From the NCBI RefSeq assembly GCF_932276165.1, contig NC_063998.1, forward strand, positions 2,926,501-2,990,500: DNA of 64,000 nt, written 5' to 3'. The stretch comes from Plutella xylostella. Taxonomy: Eukaryota > Arthropoda > Insecta > Lepidoptera > Plutellidae. Below are positions 44,834-56,435 of this stretch, one piece after another (position 1 is the first letter of the stretch; each line of letters opens with the position of its first letter). Under the pieces are notes generated by a model. It made no database searches. It was not told the origin of the DNA and worked only from the letters and a program-made list of their open reading frames with translations. The translations under genes and the position numbers were made by a program.

Positions 44834-46387
44834 AGGGGTGATGGCGGCCCACATTGTCCCACAATGACATCACGTACTCGGGCGAGGAAATATTTGTTTG
44901 TTTATTCATTTGCATGCTTCTCTTCATTAATTAGAACGTTTTCATTTTAAGAACCAGACAAAATGGGCTGTTCATTCAATGTTCAAAGTATACAGGGTGT
45001 ATATTTCAGAAACTATGTACAACTCTAAGTTACATACAGTATTGCTTATTTATTTCTTTGATAAGTCTCACTTATACCTTATTTAACTGTTACAATGTAT
45101 TAAGAACGAAAGAGACTGGCGCCCCCAACACAGGGTATCCTAGTGGAGGAGCTAGGGATCTTAGTTTTACTAACTTGTTCTCTTTTTCGAATCTAATAAA
45201 GAAAATTTATTATTTATATGAAATGCTCCTGAAAATGTTCGTGACCTACTCGTCAAACACAACAACTTTCTCAAAGAAATAATTATGTTTCTTTCAACCG
45301 TCTGCGCTTTAAAATTTGAAATTCACTTAGGCCAATAACAAAATACATTTCTATGTTTCTGTGAGAAAAATTACTTATCAGTTTGATCAATCACATCATG
45401 TGTTTTTTTTTCGGAAATATCAATTTCACACCCTGAAAGATATTTTAATAATTTCCGAATGCAATTTGCACTTAGAGCGCACCGTTAAAATCAACATCAG
45501 AAATTTAAATGCAGCTCTTATAACGATGCACATTCATAAAGAACGGATTGAAATACAAATTGTTAAATGTTCGCACAATGTTACCAGAATGATTCCGAAA
45601 TATTTTATTTTGCACGTTAAATGCTAGTGTGCAGAATTCATTTAGCTTCCACCGCGTACAGTAGTATCAAGTATTTTAATTAAAATCCAACAACAAAACA
45701 TATAAGGCATCCTAAATGTTTGGGATATATGTACAAAGGGGAATGTAGACTCTGAATCGTTTGATTGAAACGATTCGCATACTACTTTAACCAATACATT
45801 CAAATATCTGATATATTTGGGAATCCAAATAACTCCTTTGCCATGCTTTAAAAAAGAATAACCTTAAGCCTGATGTAAAACTGTGGATAACAACTAAGCT
45901 ACAAAATTAAAGACAATATGTCTGTTTGCATGGTATTAAAAGAATAATTTATATTTGGTACGGATTTTAAACTAGCCTGTTCTACGATAAAAATCATGAT
46001 ACACTTTTCGTTCCCCACAGCACATGTTACCAACTTAACGGAAAAGAAAATGCTAAATATTAAAAACTTTTGGTTCAGTTCAGTCGGTGGAGTGTAGGTG
46101 TGTATAAAAGATTCTCGAGTGGTTTTTAAGTTCATATTAAAGTGTCGACATCTGAACAACTTGGCAGAGAACGCACGCATCGTTAAAAAATGCGGTGAAT
46201 TTTCAAGCTGGTACTTGGCAGGTTTCTTGCCGCCATTTTTACAGTCGCCCGACTACAGGATACGGCAAAATGGCAAAATAAAACTATTCTTGTTTTATCT
46301 ATTTCATTTGATTTTTGTTGTTCACTGTATCTAACAATTTCTCCCTAAAACTTGCAACTTGAAGTTGTAAACAACAGTATGTAGGTA
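44834..46387. other. non-coding
   Basis: A CAGGGTGTATATTTCAG fragment at 44993 resembles a MITE end. Open frames at 45058-45282, 45361-45627 and 45899-46180 (minus) have no motif. Confidence 0.4.
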
Positions 46388-46450
46388 AGGGCGATACCGA
46401 AATGATCGGGAATAGAAAAAAGTACAAAGATATCATAATATTATTTACTT

Positions 46451-47503
46451 TTATTGTTTTTCAAAGTAGTCTCCGTGACATTCAATGCACTTTTTCATTC
46501 GATTAAACCAATCATTGAAACAGTAATTCCAGTCTGAAGTGGATACTGTCAAAACAGCTGATTTGTAAGCTTCGACCGCCTCTTCTGGGCCGCTAAACCG
46601 TTGACCACGTAGCATATCTTTAATTCTTGGGAATGTAAAATAATCATTGGGGCTCAGATCAGGGCTATACGGAGGATGGTCCATCAACTCCACGTTTTCC
46701 ATATTTAAAAACGTTCTTGTTTTGCGAGCGGTATGAGAGCTTGCATTATCGTGGTGAAGGATTATACGACGATTCGGGTTAGTTTTACGAAGTTCTCTTA
46801 CGACTTCCGGCAAACAAACTGTTGTGTACCAATCAGCAGTAACCGTCCTTTGTTCTTGTAATGGAATCGTAGCCACATGGCCAGTTTTCGATACAAACGA
46901 AGCGACCATTTTTTTCGACACGCTGCGTGAGCGAATAACTTTTGTTGGCTTGACCTCACCTTCGAAGACCCAAACTGCCGATTGATGTTTTCTTTCGGGC
47001 TCATATGAATAAATCCACGATTCATCACCAGAGACGATATTGTAGACAGCATTTGAACTGCCTCCATTGAACCGTTGCAGAGCAGATCGACACCAATTAA
47101 CACGAGCCGACTTTTGTTCCTCGGTCAAACGGTGGGGCACCCAGCGCGAAACTAACTTCTTGACACCCAGTTCTTCATGTAAAATGGTTTGAATGGTTGT
47201 CATACCAACGCTGAGAGAAGCCCGAATCTGCTCGTATGTCACATGTCTATCTTCTTTTATTAACTGGCGTACAGCATCGATGTTATCTTGTGTTACCGCT
47301 GTTTTTGGCCGACCAGTAGAAGGGACTGTGGTAAGAGAGGAACGTCCACGGCGAAACTCAGAATACCAACGATATATAGTCGTTTTACTTGGTGCTTCAA
47401 GTTTATAAATAGAAACAAGCTCGGCGAGACATTGTTCTTGAGATAAACCTCGACGAAAGTTGTGAAAAATTATTGCACGGAAATGTTCCCGCGTAAGCTC
47501 CAT
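46451..47503 (-). CDS. mariner transposase (DD34D)
   Basis: 350 codons, the usual full length. The N-terminal half holds two helix-turn-helix parts that bind the inverted ends, separated by the GRPKTAV linker (residues 64-70). WVPHRLT (121-127) is the conserved mariner signature. The catalytic triad is D160 in SGDESW, D252 in HHDNASSHTA and D287 in YSPDLSPND, with exactly 34 residues between the last two. No stops or frameshifts. It cuts the element out and inserts it at TA. The right inverted end begins 142 bp beyond the start codon, leaving room for a short promoter. An intact frame and ends suggest recent activity. The start Met, MELTREHFRA, is the normal one for this family. Confidence 0.96.
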   Translation of the reverse strand: MELTREHFRAIIFHNFRRGLSQEQCLAELVSIYKLEAPSKTTIYRWYSEFRRGRSSLTTVPSTGRPKTAVTQDNIDAVRQLIKEDRHVTYEQIRASLSVGMTTIQTILHEELGVKKLVSRWVPHRLTEEQKSARVNWCRSALQRFNGGSSNAVYNIVSGDESWIYSYEPERKHQSAVWVFEGEVKPTKVIRSRSVSKKMVASFVSKTGHVATIPLQEQRTVTADWYTTVCLPEVVRELRKTNPNRRIILHHDNASSHTARKTRTFLNMENVELMDHPPYSPDLSPNDYFTFPRIKDMLRGQRFSGPEEAVEAYKSAVLTVSTSDWNYCFNDWFNRMKKCIECHGDYFEKQ

Positions 47504-47644
47504 TTTTTACACCGACTTGTCAAATTCAAATGGTCAATACTCTTTTATTTTTTACTTTTTTTAAAATTCGAAAATGGAATTATGTTTGAAAAAACACTAC
47601 ATTTGATACACCAAAAAGGTTTCACTCTAATTTATTCCTAAGTA

Positions 47645-47674
47645 TTCTATTCCCGATCTTTTCGGTGTAGCCCT
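47645..47674 (-). repeat. mariner right inverted end
   Basis: 30 bp, paired with 46388-46417 with three mismatches. On the minus strand it precedes the transposase start. Confidence 0.85.
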
Positions 47675-47780
47675 CGTACTATCAGAGAGTTCTAGCCGTC
47701 TCAAGCCTAAACTCTTGTTAACAGAAGCTCACTTTCGCACTTGTAGCACACGGGATATGTTGCTTTGAAATCGAGCATTG

Positions 47781-47921
47781 AGGATTACTCTAGCTTCACA
47801 AAAAAACAAACGAACAAGAAATGTCGAAATGCAATCGATCGGTGCGAGATACAGTCGTGTGGTTTGCCCGCAGTATGGCTGCGAAACTACATGTCGTACA
47901 TCGTTAGCTAGTGTGACCCCC
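47781..47921 (+). repeat. GGGTCACT-type repeat, copy 3
   Basis: GGATTACTCTAGCTTCAC, AACAAACGAACAAGAAATGT and GTGTGACCCCC match copies 2 and 4 in order. It lies about 105 bp from the mariner end. Confidence 0.6.
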
Positions 47922-48484
47922 AGCATGGATTCTCCGATCTTACTTACACCCTACAGAGACCTGAAACTCCTGAAACAGACTATAAATTACAAGTTTAGCA
48001 GCAGTTAAGTTGTCGACAGCCGTTACATGGGCACTTCGCGAGTGAGGAAGACGGATCTAGACTAGCTGGTTGAGGGGAAGTGACGTTGGGGAGGATAGTT
48101 GAGGAGGGCTGAGGAAACTGTGTACTAGGTCTTTTAGAGAGGCATATGTATAATGCGGCAGTGTTATGCCAGAAGTGTTGTTTTTTTTTCCATTGCTTTA
48201 GTTTCAGATTTAATATCTTTCTTTGCCTTTCAGTGCTAATGCAACACCACCGCACCGTGCATTGCTTTCCTTTACTTTACTCACGTTCAGTTTTAGTTCT
48301 CAGCGTTGTCTGATTAGCGAAAGTATGGCATGTTGACAGACACTGTTGAAAGTCTCGAAATAAGGTCCTCTGAGTTTAGTATTAAAGTATGTAATTCTTC
48401 ACGAAGTTTGACCAACGCGTCCTTCGAAATAACGAAGCAATTAGGCAGGAATTCTAGTTATGTTTTTATTTTTTATCTTTTTCT
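47922..48484. other. non-coding
   Basis: Nothing recognised. The 86-codon minus frame at 47995-48255 has no motif. Confidence 0.35.
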
Positions 48485-48760
48485 GACGACCGAATGGCGT
48501 AGTGGTTAGTGACCCTGACTACTGAGCCGAAGGTCCCGGGTTCGATTCCCGGCTGGGACAGATATTTGTTTAAAGACAGATATTTGTACTCGGGTCTTGG
48601 GTGTTGATAGTTATATTTAGTATCTATCTATCTATGTATTTGTGTAGATATATCAGCTGTCCGACACCCATAACACAGGTTCTGCCTAGCTTGGGGTCGG
48701 ATGGCCGTGTGTGAGATGTCCCCACATATTATTTATTTAAGTATTATTTATTTATTCTGA
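48485..48760 (+). mobile_element. tRNA-derived SINE, type 2 tail
   Basis: The head is nearly identical to the 27.4-kb SINE (box A TGGCGTAGTGG at 48495-48505, box B GGTTCGATTCC at 48539-48549). After the shared ACTCGGGTCTTGG the body differs: TATC repeats, then CAGCTGTCCGACACCCATAA, GGTTCTGCCTAGCTTGGGGT and GGATGGCCGTGTGTGAGATG, ending in a TTATTTATT-type tail. Confidence 0.8.
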
Positions 48761-49010
48761 ATATAAATAAACATCTAAATATAATTAACACCGTACTGAA
48801 GTACATAATATATTGATAGGTATGTCTAAGAAAACATTGAATATCTCCATAATTACGTGTTCCGATTCGTGTAACTACGCGCATTTGCATAAAACTGAAA
48901 CTTGCGAGCGCAAGATTTCGTTGTAATTAGTTTGAAAGTTTCTTGTCACTGATTCGTTTTTAACTTGTTCTGGGAGTGACGGCCTTATGTTGGAGTTACC
49001 TGCTTCCAAC

Positions 49011-49412
49011 TTAGGCCCGGGTCTCCTATTTACGCCGTAGGTCGCGTCCAGCGTCACGCCGTAGGCCGCGTCACGGTGCTCAATACGTCTACGCGCCAAC
49101 GTCGGCGTGTGAGGGAGACCGCATCAGTACATTTCTATAGGCCTTGGTCTCCTATTTACGCCGTAGGTTGCGTCTAGCGTCACGCCGTAGGCCGCGTCAC
49201 GATGCTCACTATAGAAATGTACTGATGCGGTCTCCCTCACACGCCGACGTTGGCGCGTAGACATAATGAGCATTGTGACGCGGCCTACGGCGGTGACACT
49301 TGACGCTACCTACGGAGTAAATAGGAGACCCGGGCCTTAGTGAGCATCGTGACGCGGCCTACGGCGTGAGGCTGGATGCGACCTACGGCGTAAATAGGAG
49401 ACCCGGGCCTTA
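49011..49412. mobile_element. GC-rich multi-arm palindromic MITE complex
   Basis: A 70-bp arm beginning TTAGGCCCGGGTCTCCTATT and containing GCCGTAGGCCGCGTCAC occurs four times: direct at 49011 and about 49139, inverted at about 49263-49343 and 49344-49412. A 52-bp middle with CGCGCCAACGTCGGCGTGTG (49090) is repeated inverted at about 49210-49262. The order is arm, middle, arm, inverted middle, inverted arm, inverted arm. The outer ends are TTAGGCCCGGG/CCCGGGCCTTA. Non-coding and rich in CpG. Confidence 0.85.
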
Positions 49413-50477
49413 CTGGCATCCATCTATTCTATTCTAGAGGGTACTCCGGTATACATAATAATATCGTTCTCTGTAAGGAGCTTTGTTCATTAAATAAAAT
49501 AAAGTAAATAAAATAAAATAAAAATAATTAAGAATATTCTTCCATGACCCTGGCATCGCCCATTTTACTATCACCTCTAACATGTGCCGTTTAGGCCCGG
49601 CAGGGCCAACTGCTCTAAAAGTGGAATGCAATAACTAACCTTGATTGGACCAATATCGGGATGAAAGAGGCATTATACTGTTATAATCAGCTGAAGGTGA
49701 TAAAGCACGCATCAGACCGACATGATAGTGCCCAAAGTTCCCTTGGCCGACTAATGGGTAACTAATACAATGAACATGATAATATGTGAGCGAAAGTTTC
49801 AAACAAATTATTCTATTAAAAGTCTAAACTTGACTTCATTCGACATTAAATACTTGTACGACTCGTCTGTTCTGTTATTTTGGTAAACGTTTATAAAGAT
49901 AGATTGTCTTACAATTAAAGATAAAATATTCTTTATATCTTTTTACACAATAACAACATAAATTAAGTTCATAATTAAAGATATATATTCATACATATAA
50001 CATATACATTATTAAAGAAAGTATATTCTATTCTATTTTAAATCCTCAAACAAACGTGTGACGCCAAAATTTAAAACATGTTTTCTTTGAGTCGTCACGA
50101 CTCACGCGTCACGCGTCACATAATTCCATACCCTGCAGTTCCCCGTTCAAAGGGAAATTGTATGAAGACGCTTTTGATTTAGTCTGTCTTTCATCTGCCT
50201 CTGGTTCCGTATGTAACTTCCTGCTATATTAAACATACACATAGAGACGCCATTTTATGCCCCACGTTTTAAATTGGCAATACGTGTGGGGACTACTGTA
50301 GTTGCCACTTTATTGGTGTTTATAGGGCTGTTCCGGAAATTGTCTTGTGTCATTGTTTGTTCAAAAAATATATGTACCTAAGTATACAACGGAAAATGGT
50401 TTAGATTTAACTACGTTGTGAATTAAAAAAAAATACAAAAAATATTATAAGTACTTGAAGGATTTTAGAATTGGGTG
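49413..50477. other. non-coding
   Basis: AT-rich with AAATAAAATA repeats at about 49490-49525. Nothing else recognised. Confidence 0.4.
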
Positions 50478-50544
50478 ATGAATTACTTGCAAATTAATCA
50501 CCCAATATCCTTTATATTGGGTGATTAATTTGCAAGTAATTCAT
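50478..50544. repeat. perfect 31-bp hairpin
   Basis: The arms at 50478-50508 and 50514-50544 are exact complements (ATGAATTACTTGCAAATTAA and so on) with a 5-base loop. Confidence 0.95.
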
Positions 50545-53500
50545 GCTAAACTATATTTACCAAACACAATCTCCAAATCAGTCATGACAACCCTGTCATC
50601 AATAATTATTACCTGAAGAGCTATCCATCTTGTACAGTGTGCATATATAGGCTACCTATGTACATATATTTGTTTCTCCACCTACCTACACCGTAAAGTT
50701 CCCGAGAGTACCCGAGTTGGCACTTAGCCCCGTGCCCAAAGTTTCGAGGCGTAAGTCACTAACTTTGCTGTCACGACTATACGGGGTGATATGATGGTTA
50801 TACAGGGTGTGCGAGCAGTGACAAGTGTAATTACGAGTGAGCTGGGCCGGCCAAGTTGCTAGAGCTTTCGTAAAATGTCTAGAGCTTATGGGAGATTACC
50901 TACTAGTCTATAGGTACGGTCTAAGCTTTGTCTTTATTAAATATGATAATACATTATATAAAAACCTCGATATCTATATAGTAACCAGGACCAATCACCA
51001 TAAACACGAAACAGCCCAACGGACGACAATTTGCGAATAACGTATTGTCTTACAAATTCGTCGGACGAACTTGGCCATAGACCCATAGACCAAATTGCGA
51101 TACAACCGCCGAATATCGGACCAACTTCGCTTCACAGTGTGCTTGTCAGTCAGTCTGTTAACGAGCAAAGTTGTGGATCTTCGGACTTGGAGGGTACAAC
51201 CGGGCAGTAACGACTCTTCAAACTCCCATCGGGCAGCTATTCTGATGCGGTTGTCAAAAGGTCGAATGATACGACAACATGTAAATTTATATTACGGTAA
51301 AAAAAAACTGGACTTTTGTACCTATTATATTTTTTTATATTATATATTTTTTATTTATACAGAATATACATGTGTAATGTGTAGAGGAAAAGAAAAGGCC
51401 TTCTGCTGGTCTTCAGAATTAAATTGAACTTCTATACTCTACCGTTAACCAGCCTATTTGTAAAATTCAAATCACACAATAATGGTGTGGCACACACAAC
51501 ATGAACTTTTTATAGGTATATGCTAAAATATGTGACAAAATATGTGTTGCTATTGAGATATCCTACTATTTACTGGCTCTCCGGACTTCACTATTCAAAT
51601 TCGGGTCTACATTAGACTAACTGAATTTACTAACTTGTATCTTCCAATAGTGAATCAAAATAGATGACAGTAGGTACCAAGGAACATAAGTACTTCTTAA
51701 ACGAGAAGGTACGTACTGTACTAAATATTTACTCTTATTTGTTTGTATCTTACTAATATTATAAAAGTACTTAAATTAGATTGTTAAAACGGAAAGAATA
51801 GTAACCAATTTGTAAAGTAAATTGTCTGCTAAAACGTTTTTCAAAGGCTAATGTTTCATCGAGGTTTCATCAAAGAACGCAGCTCGTCAAGTATTCTACC
51901 GCCATCGTCTCTACAATCACAGAATAACTAACTAGCGACCACAGACAAGCAGTGCTGCCAACGTAGCCACAATTAAGTGCAAACGTTACATCTCAGAATG
52001 ATAACTTGCTCGCGCTACATTGTACGATAGGTATATTTTCTTATAGGATTTATATAGGATGTAGCAAAACTGGTAGGTATATTAAGTCGAAAGGAGTGAC
52101 ACAGAGAGACATTTTGAAGAACTATTGCCCTAAAACATAGAGAGATTCGTAAAAAAACAATATTCATTTTATAATACTTATATTATAAATCTTTATATGC
52201 ATAGGTAACTAATAACTATATAACCAAAATACGTACTAGGTAATTAAAAAAAATCCTCACTTAATAAATGGAGTGGCACTATACAATTATAAAAAAGGCG
52301 GAATCCTTTTTTCATATTTATATCGTCAACTTCCTCAACTTTTCCGCCTTCCATCAAAATTCGCAGAGAATTTCACTTTTATCTGCCAAGTTGTTTTTTT
52401 CTCGTAAGAATTCGTAATTATGTTAAACTTCGGGTCAAAAGTTACAAACAAGTTTTGAGAGTTATGACCTGAAAAGTTTATTACCAGAATTTCATTTGAT
52501 TCTATATAATATTACATTTCTGAGTTCGTCATAGCTATGTTATTTAAATGTAGGACATTTAAATAATTGATGACAATGTTGCTTATCCTATATACCAGCA
52601 TATTCACATAAATCTATAATGCTATAACTAGTAGCACACATACACTGTAGAAATCGATTAGGGTAAACTGTCCTGATACGGGCACCTTTGTGAAACGCGT
52701 CGTCATCACATCGATTACCTCAAGCGGGTTGGATTTCGCCTGCTATTGAATACCGCTCAGACAGCACAAGTACCTCCCTCACAGACGGCAGTCTAGACTT
52801 CTGCTTCTGTGAACACTAAAATGTTATGACATGCTACCCTTATTGACTGTCTTTTGTTTGCAGCCTCACGGCGCTTTTCAATTATAATTATTCAATTAAA
52901 TCTACGAAGTTTTCAAAATGTTAGCTCAGAAATTCCAATATTTTTGTTCAAATTACCTATAACTTTAAACAAAGGGAAAACTAATTAATGAAAGTTTTAG
53001 TTTCAATTGGGTTTAGGTAAACCTATTGATTGCCTGAAAAATCAACAGACCGTAGCTTTCGCTCGGAGACATCTGGACTAGACCGAAATGACAGATTTAT
53101 GAGTACTTACCCTTACACGCCTTCTGGGTACTTTACCAGGACGAAAATTAGCCCTTACCACTTTGTAATAGGGTCGTCTGGACGAGGATTCCTCGCGGGG
53201 TTATTAACATTCTGCCCCTGACAAGCCAGCTTCTAGTTGTTCATCGGCATCGATGTAATTTCAGCCCTTTCCCATTGTATTTCAGTGTTTAATTCAACGG
53301 ATGCTGTGCCCTTGCTGTGCCGTGGCGTACGTAGATCGTGTTTTGTTGATGTCGTTTTTGTGAAAGTCTAGTCTGGCTTCCAGTCTTTGTTTCTTTGGTA
53401 CATAATTTGGTAGGTAAAGTTCGTTTTTTTAGATCACGTGCAAACTTTCATTTCCCGTTTAACATAAGTAGTAGATATAGAGGGTTGTAGGTTGTAGCTG

Positions 53501-54129
53501 AAAGAGGAAACCCTATCTTAGCCAGTCGGTGAAAAACACTGGACTAGGGCTTGCCCGTGTGGTGAAAGAATTGGCCATTCAAATTAGCGTTAGTCACTGA
53601 CTTAAAGCCTATTTATTATAGTAACTTTTATACATATATTGTAATATGTGCTATTGATGATGATAATGATGAGTAGTGTGTAATCATTTAAACGTAATAG
53701 ACGTAAACAATAGCAGCCTTATCGCTTGGAGCTATCTCTCTGTACAGAAACCCTAGTATATTGTAATTCAATAACGTACTTGTGTACACAAAGCAACATG
53801 CGGCACTTCAATCAATTCCATTCGCCTGTTTATTTGAACGTTTGTTACTCAATCACGCATAAACGGCTGAACGGATTTCGATGGAATTATTACACAAATA
53901 CGTAAAGGTACCTACCGAGACAATTAACTGAATATGACGGAGTGCTGTTGACAATCAAATGAAAGGGAAATGTATTAGTTGTAGGATATTTTCATAATTT
54001 TTAATCTTGTTCGCAAGACCAAGTATTAAGTTTCTGGCTCTACATAGTTTCAGAGTTATTACCTGAAATATACCTAACTGCTAAGGGAATCCGTTGGATT
54101 TCTTAATTATGGTAACTGTCCACAAACTC
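50545..54129. other. non-coding
   Basis: No supported gene. The 51095-51427 frame (110 codons) and 53030-53221 have no motif. A GGATGTAGCAAAACTGG fragment at about 52059 resembles the TA-MITE family. Confidence 0.4.
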
Positions 54130-54228
54130 CCTATAGGCCAGCGTGCTGGACTAGGCCTAAAACCCTTCGTTCATTGGAAGGGTGACGTGCCCCACTGCCC
54201 CATCAGTGGGGACGCGATGGGTTGTGAC
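54130..54228 (+). repeat. GTGGACTAGGCCTA repeat, copy 3
   Basis: TAGGCCAGCGTGCTGGACTA to GGACGCGATGGGTTGTGA matches copy 2 at 39390. It ends about 60 bp before the first Appl exon, close to its likely branch-point region. Confidence 0.7.
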
Positions 54229-54289
54229 TATCGTAACTGTGTTTTTCTTCAACTGACTCATAAACTAATTACTATCATCCTCTTCGCAG

Positions 54290-54454
54290 GTGTCAGCTGG
54301 AGGGGCGGAGCCCCAGGTGGCGGTGCTCTGCGAGGCCGGAGCGACCTACCACCCGCAGTACATGTCCACGGCCGGCCGGTGGACCCCCGACCTCACCACC
54401 AAGCCACACAACTGCTTGAAGGATAAGATGGAGATCTTGGACTACTGCAAGAAG
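54290..54454 (+). CDS. Appl: Appl exon, first half of the growth-factor-like domain
   Basis: 165 bp, 55 codons, phase 0 at both ends. It follows the acceptor TCTTCGCAG and ends before the donor GTAAGG. The peptide includes EPQVAVLCEAG, YHPQYMSTAGRW and CLKDKMEILDYCKK, the start of the E1 region of insect APP-like proteins, single-pass neuronal membrane proteins. Its three cysteines (residues 14, 42 and 53 of the exon) are the first half of the six that form the domain's disulfides. The preceding exon with signal peptide was not found in the window. The peptide continues without a gap into the exon at 58550. Confidence 0.93.
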
Positions 54455-54477
54455 GTAAGGGTTTTTTCATCTTCGTC

Positions 54478-54560
54478 AATTCAGCCTATATCAGTTTACT
54501 GCTGGATATAGGCCTCTAATAAAACACGCCACTAGATGCGATCTATAGCGATACAGATGT
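54478..54560 (-). repeat. RTE LINE 3'-end fragment
   Basis: TTCAGCCTATATCAGTTTAC and GGATATAGGCCTCTAATAA align with the 3' end of the full-length LINE (35638-35680), diverged and antisense. It starts only about 25 bp after the Appl donor site. Confidence 0.6.
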
Positions 54561-55856
54561 ATAGCGGATTTCCACCTCTTTGGTTTGCACCTGCATGGTT
54601 ATGTAGTTTTATGATTCGGACCTCAATGCTGAGCTAACTATTTATTAAAATCTGTTACTATGCCTCCATGATGAAACCTCCTTTTTAACAAATTTAAAAT
54701 TAGAATGATGATTTTATTTTGATTTGGTTTTTTATTTGCATTACTTATAGTAAAATGTGTTAAAACCTGCCTGTGTAGCGATCCCGAATTCTTTTGTCAC
54801 TTCTCTGGGTTGAAATTGTAATCGGCTTTATAAAAAACCTTGATAAACGGCCCTTTCAGAAACGATTAAAACAGCAAGAAAAATTATCAGGGTCTTAAAT
54901 ACATATATGAAAATGTTGTCCATGCTATGGTGGATCAGGATAAGTTGATTCACTACAGATCAAAAGAAGAGTTGGCTGGCTATTCGGCGTACTTGACCTT
55001 TGCTCATGTAACTAAGCACTCACTTTAGCCTTAAGTACGGAAGGACTTGGCTATAATCCAATTATGGACAGTAAACAGTTCTCTAGTTGCTTACATGTGA
55101 GTGTTTTCAAAGATATAAAGAGGGTTGAAAGAGGTTGCGAGGGTTACGTAAGGATTATAGGTTATAGTTGAGATAAAATGAGGAAAACTATGGATACATT
55201 TATTAGTGTATTCATCTATTTAATGCTTTTAACATATTTTATTGTGCACAGCGTTTTAAAAACTCTGTACCAATATGCGCTACGTAAGAAATAATATAAT
55301 AGCAGTGGGACAAAAGTCTTTCAAGTCATGGAAATGGCACTGAAAAGTGGATGAATAGATCGCTTTGTTTAGAAAATGTTATAGCAAATGACTAAAAAGC
55401 AAAGTAAATGACTATACAGCCGTACGTGTTCCTCTGCGTCTATCCAACACCCTGTATATGCTATATTATTATGCCTTGGAATCGGACAACTACCAGGCAC
55501 CCATGGCTTTAGCGTGGTTCACCACAGCCGCCGCCGCCGCAGCCCGCAAGCTTGAGACCGCAAGGATGTCTCATAGCATTGTGTACCTAATGGTGTGAAT
55601 ATTAGAGCTTTTATCGCTTACCTACTAAATGCATATGAGAAATAGAGTTATTATTCTGAGGATGCGTGGAATGTATTTGAAGCAGGTTTCAATATTTCAT
55701 ATCCGTGACTATGAGGCGTTTGTTAAAAAAAAAAAAAGTTCCTTTTTGGAGAAATAGATGGCGTTGTCTGGGGTCGTACCAACTTTCAAACCCTCAGAAC
55801 ACACTCAGATCACAATATGTTATTCTGTGAGGCTAACGAAATGTGAAAGTGTCGTA

Positions 55857-56069
55857 TAGTGCCACAAACTTATCTGTTCCGGTGACAGCGAACTAAATTG
55901 ATCCATATCTCATTACTTACTAATGAATTGTATATTTTAAAACATTAGATGGGTTTATTAACACCGCAAGAGCGAATTAACAATACGAGCAAACTTAAAA
56001 TCTTATAGAATTAAGAAATATTAGAGATTTATTTGAGCTGTCACCGGAAAAGATAAGTTTGTGGCACTA
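55857..56069. mobile_element. 213-bp MITE, TAGTGCCACAAACTTATC family
   Basis: The ends TAGTGCCACAAACTTATCTG and its complement pair over about 33 bp with one mismatch. Flanked by TA on each side. Copy A at the same place reads CTACCTACGTCACTTTC without the insert, an empty-site control for the TA duplication. Confidence 0.9.
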
Positions 56070-56261
56070 TAGGTAGGTAGAATTGTAGTATTATTTTCTC
56101 TATGATGTCGATGTCACTGTTGCTTCAGCGTTCAGTGCGATTGTGCGTACAGCCGTTCTTTTCAAGTTTTCTCAGTTTCCTTGTGTTTCTCCTGTATTAA
56201 TTGAGTTGTAGTTGAGCTATCTGCTCCTCCTCCCTTGATACTGTAGAGTTAGTGCACTTGA

Positions 56262-56327
56262 GATAGTGACTCTTTTGAGATAGTGACTCTTGTGAGATAG
56301 TGACTCTTGTGATAGTGACTGCTATAC
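56262..56327 (+). repeat. 17-bp minisatellite upstream of the SAP exon
   Basis: Three to four copies of GAGATAGTGACTCTTGT run head to tail just before the SAP start codon. Confidence 0.85.
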
Positions 56328-56334
56328 TGTAATA

Positions 56335-56435
56335 ATGCCTAAGGACTATGGATCATGGTCCCTTGCCAATCTGAAGATAGAGTTACGAAAACGGAATGCC
56401 AAACTAACTGGACGGAAAGCCGTCTTGGTTCAGAG
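56335..56435 (+). pseudogene. SAP-domain first exon of the copy B transposon
   Basis: 33 codons plus two bases, from ATG to a GTAAC donor. The peptide MPKDYGSWSLANLKIELRKR continues NAKLTGRKAVLVQ, a SAP motif: two amphipathic helices with a conserved G before the second, used to bind DNA. In ISL2EU-type elements, as I know them, a second protein with a YqaJ-type nuclease accompanies the transposase, and SAP-like N-termini occur on such proteins; no nuclease exon is present here. The exon reads from the GAGGCG end toward the GAGCCG end, opposite to the THAP exon of copy A. Everything beyond the donor is deleted to within 126 bp of the far end. Confidence 0.65.

Larger units (their letters stand above)
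46388..47674 (-). mobile_element. mariner transposon, intact
   Basis: 1287 bp with inverted ends of 30 bp, starting AGGGCGATACCGAAA at the left and AGGGCTACACCGAAA (minus strand) at the right, 27 of 30 identical by eye. TA lies directly before the left end (46386-46387) and close to the right (47677-47678), with two extra bases CG there. One uninterrupted transposase ORF fills it. Size and structure are those of an autonomous mariner. Confidence 0.93.

Noticed and set aside
44613..44927. 104-codon minus-strand frame
   Set aside because: It runs through the GGGTCACT-type repeat and its flanks; the repeat's other copies do not keep the frame.
46798..47103. 101-codon minus-strand frame within mariner
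   Set aside because: Shifted-frame shadow of the intact transposase ORF.
51095..51427. 110-codon plus-strand frame
   Set aside because: Its C-terminal half is a low-complexity run of aromatic codons from TTATAT repeats; no domain.
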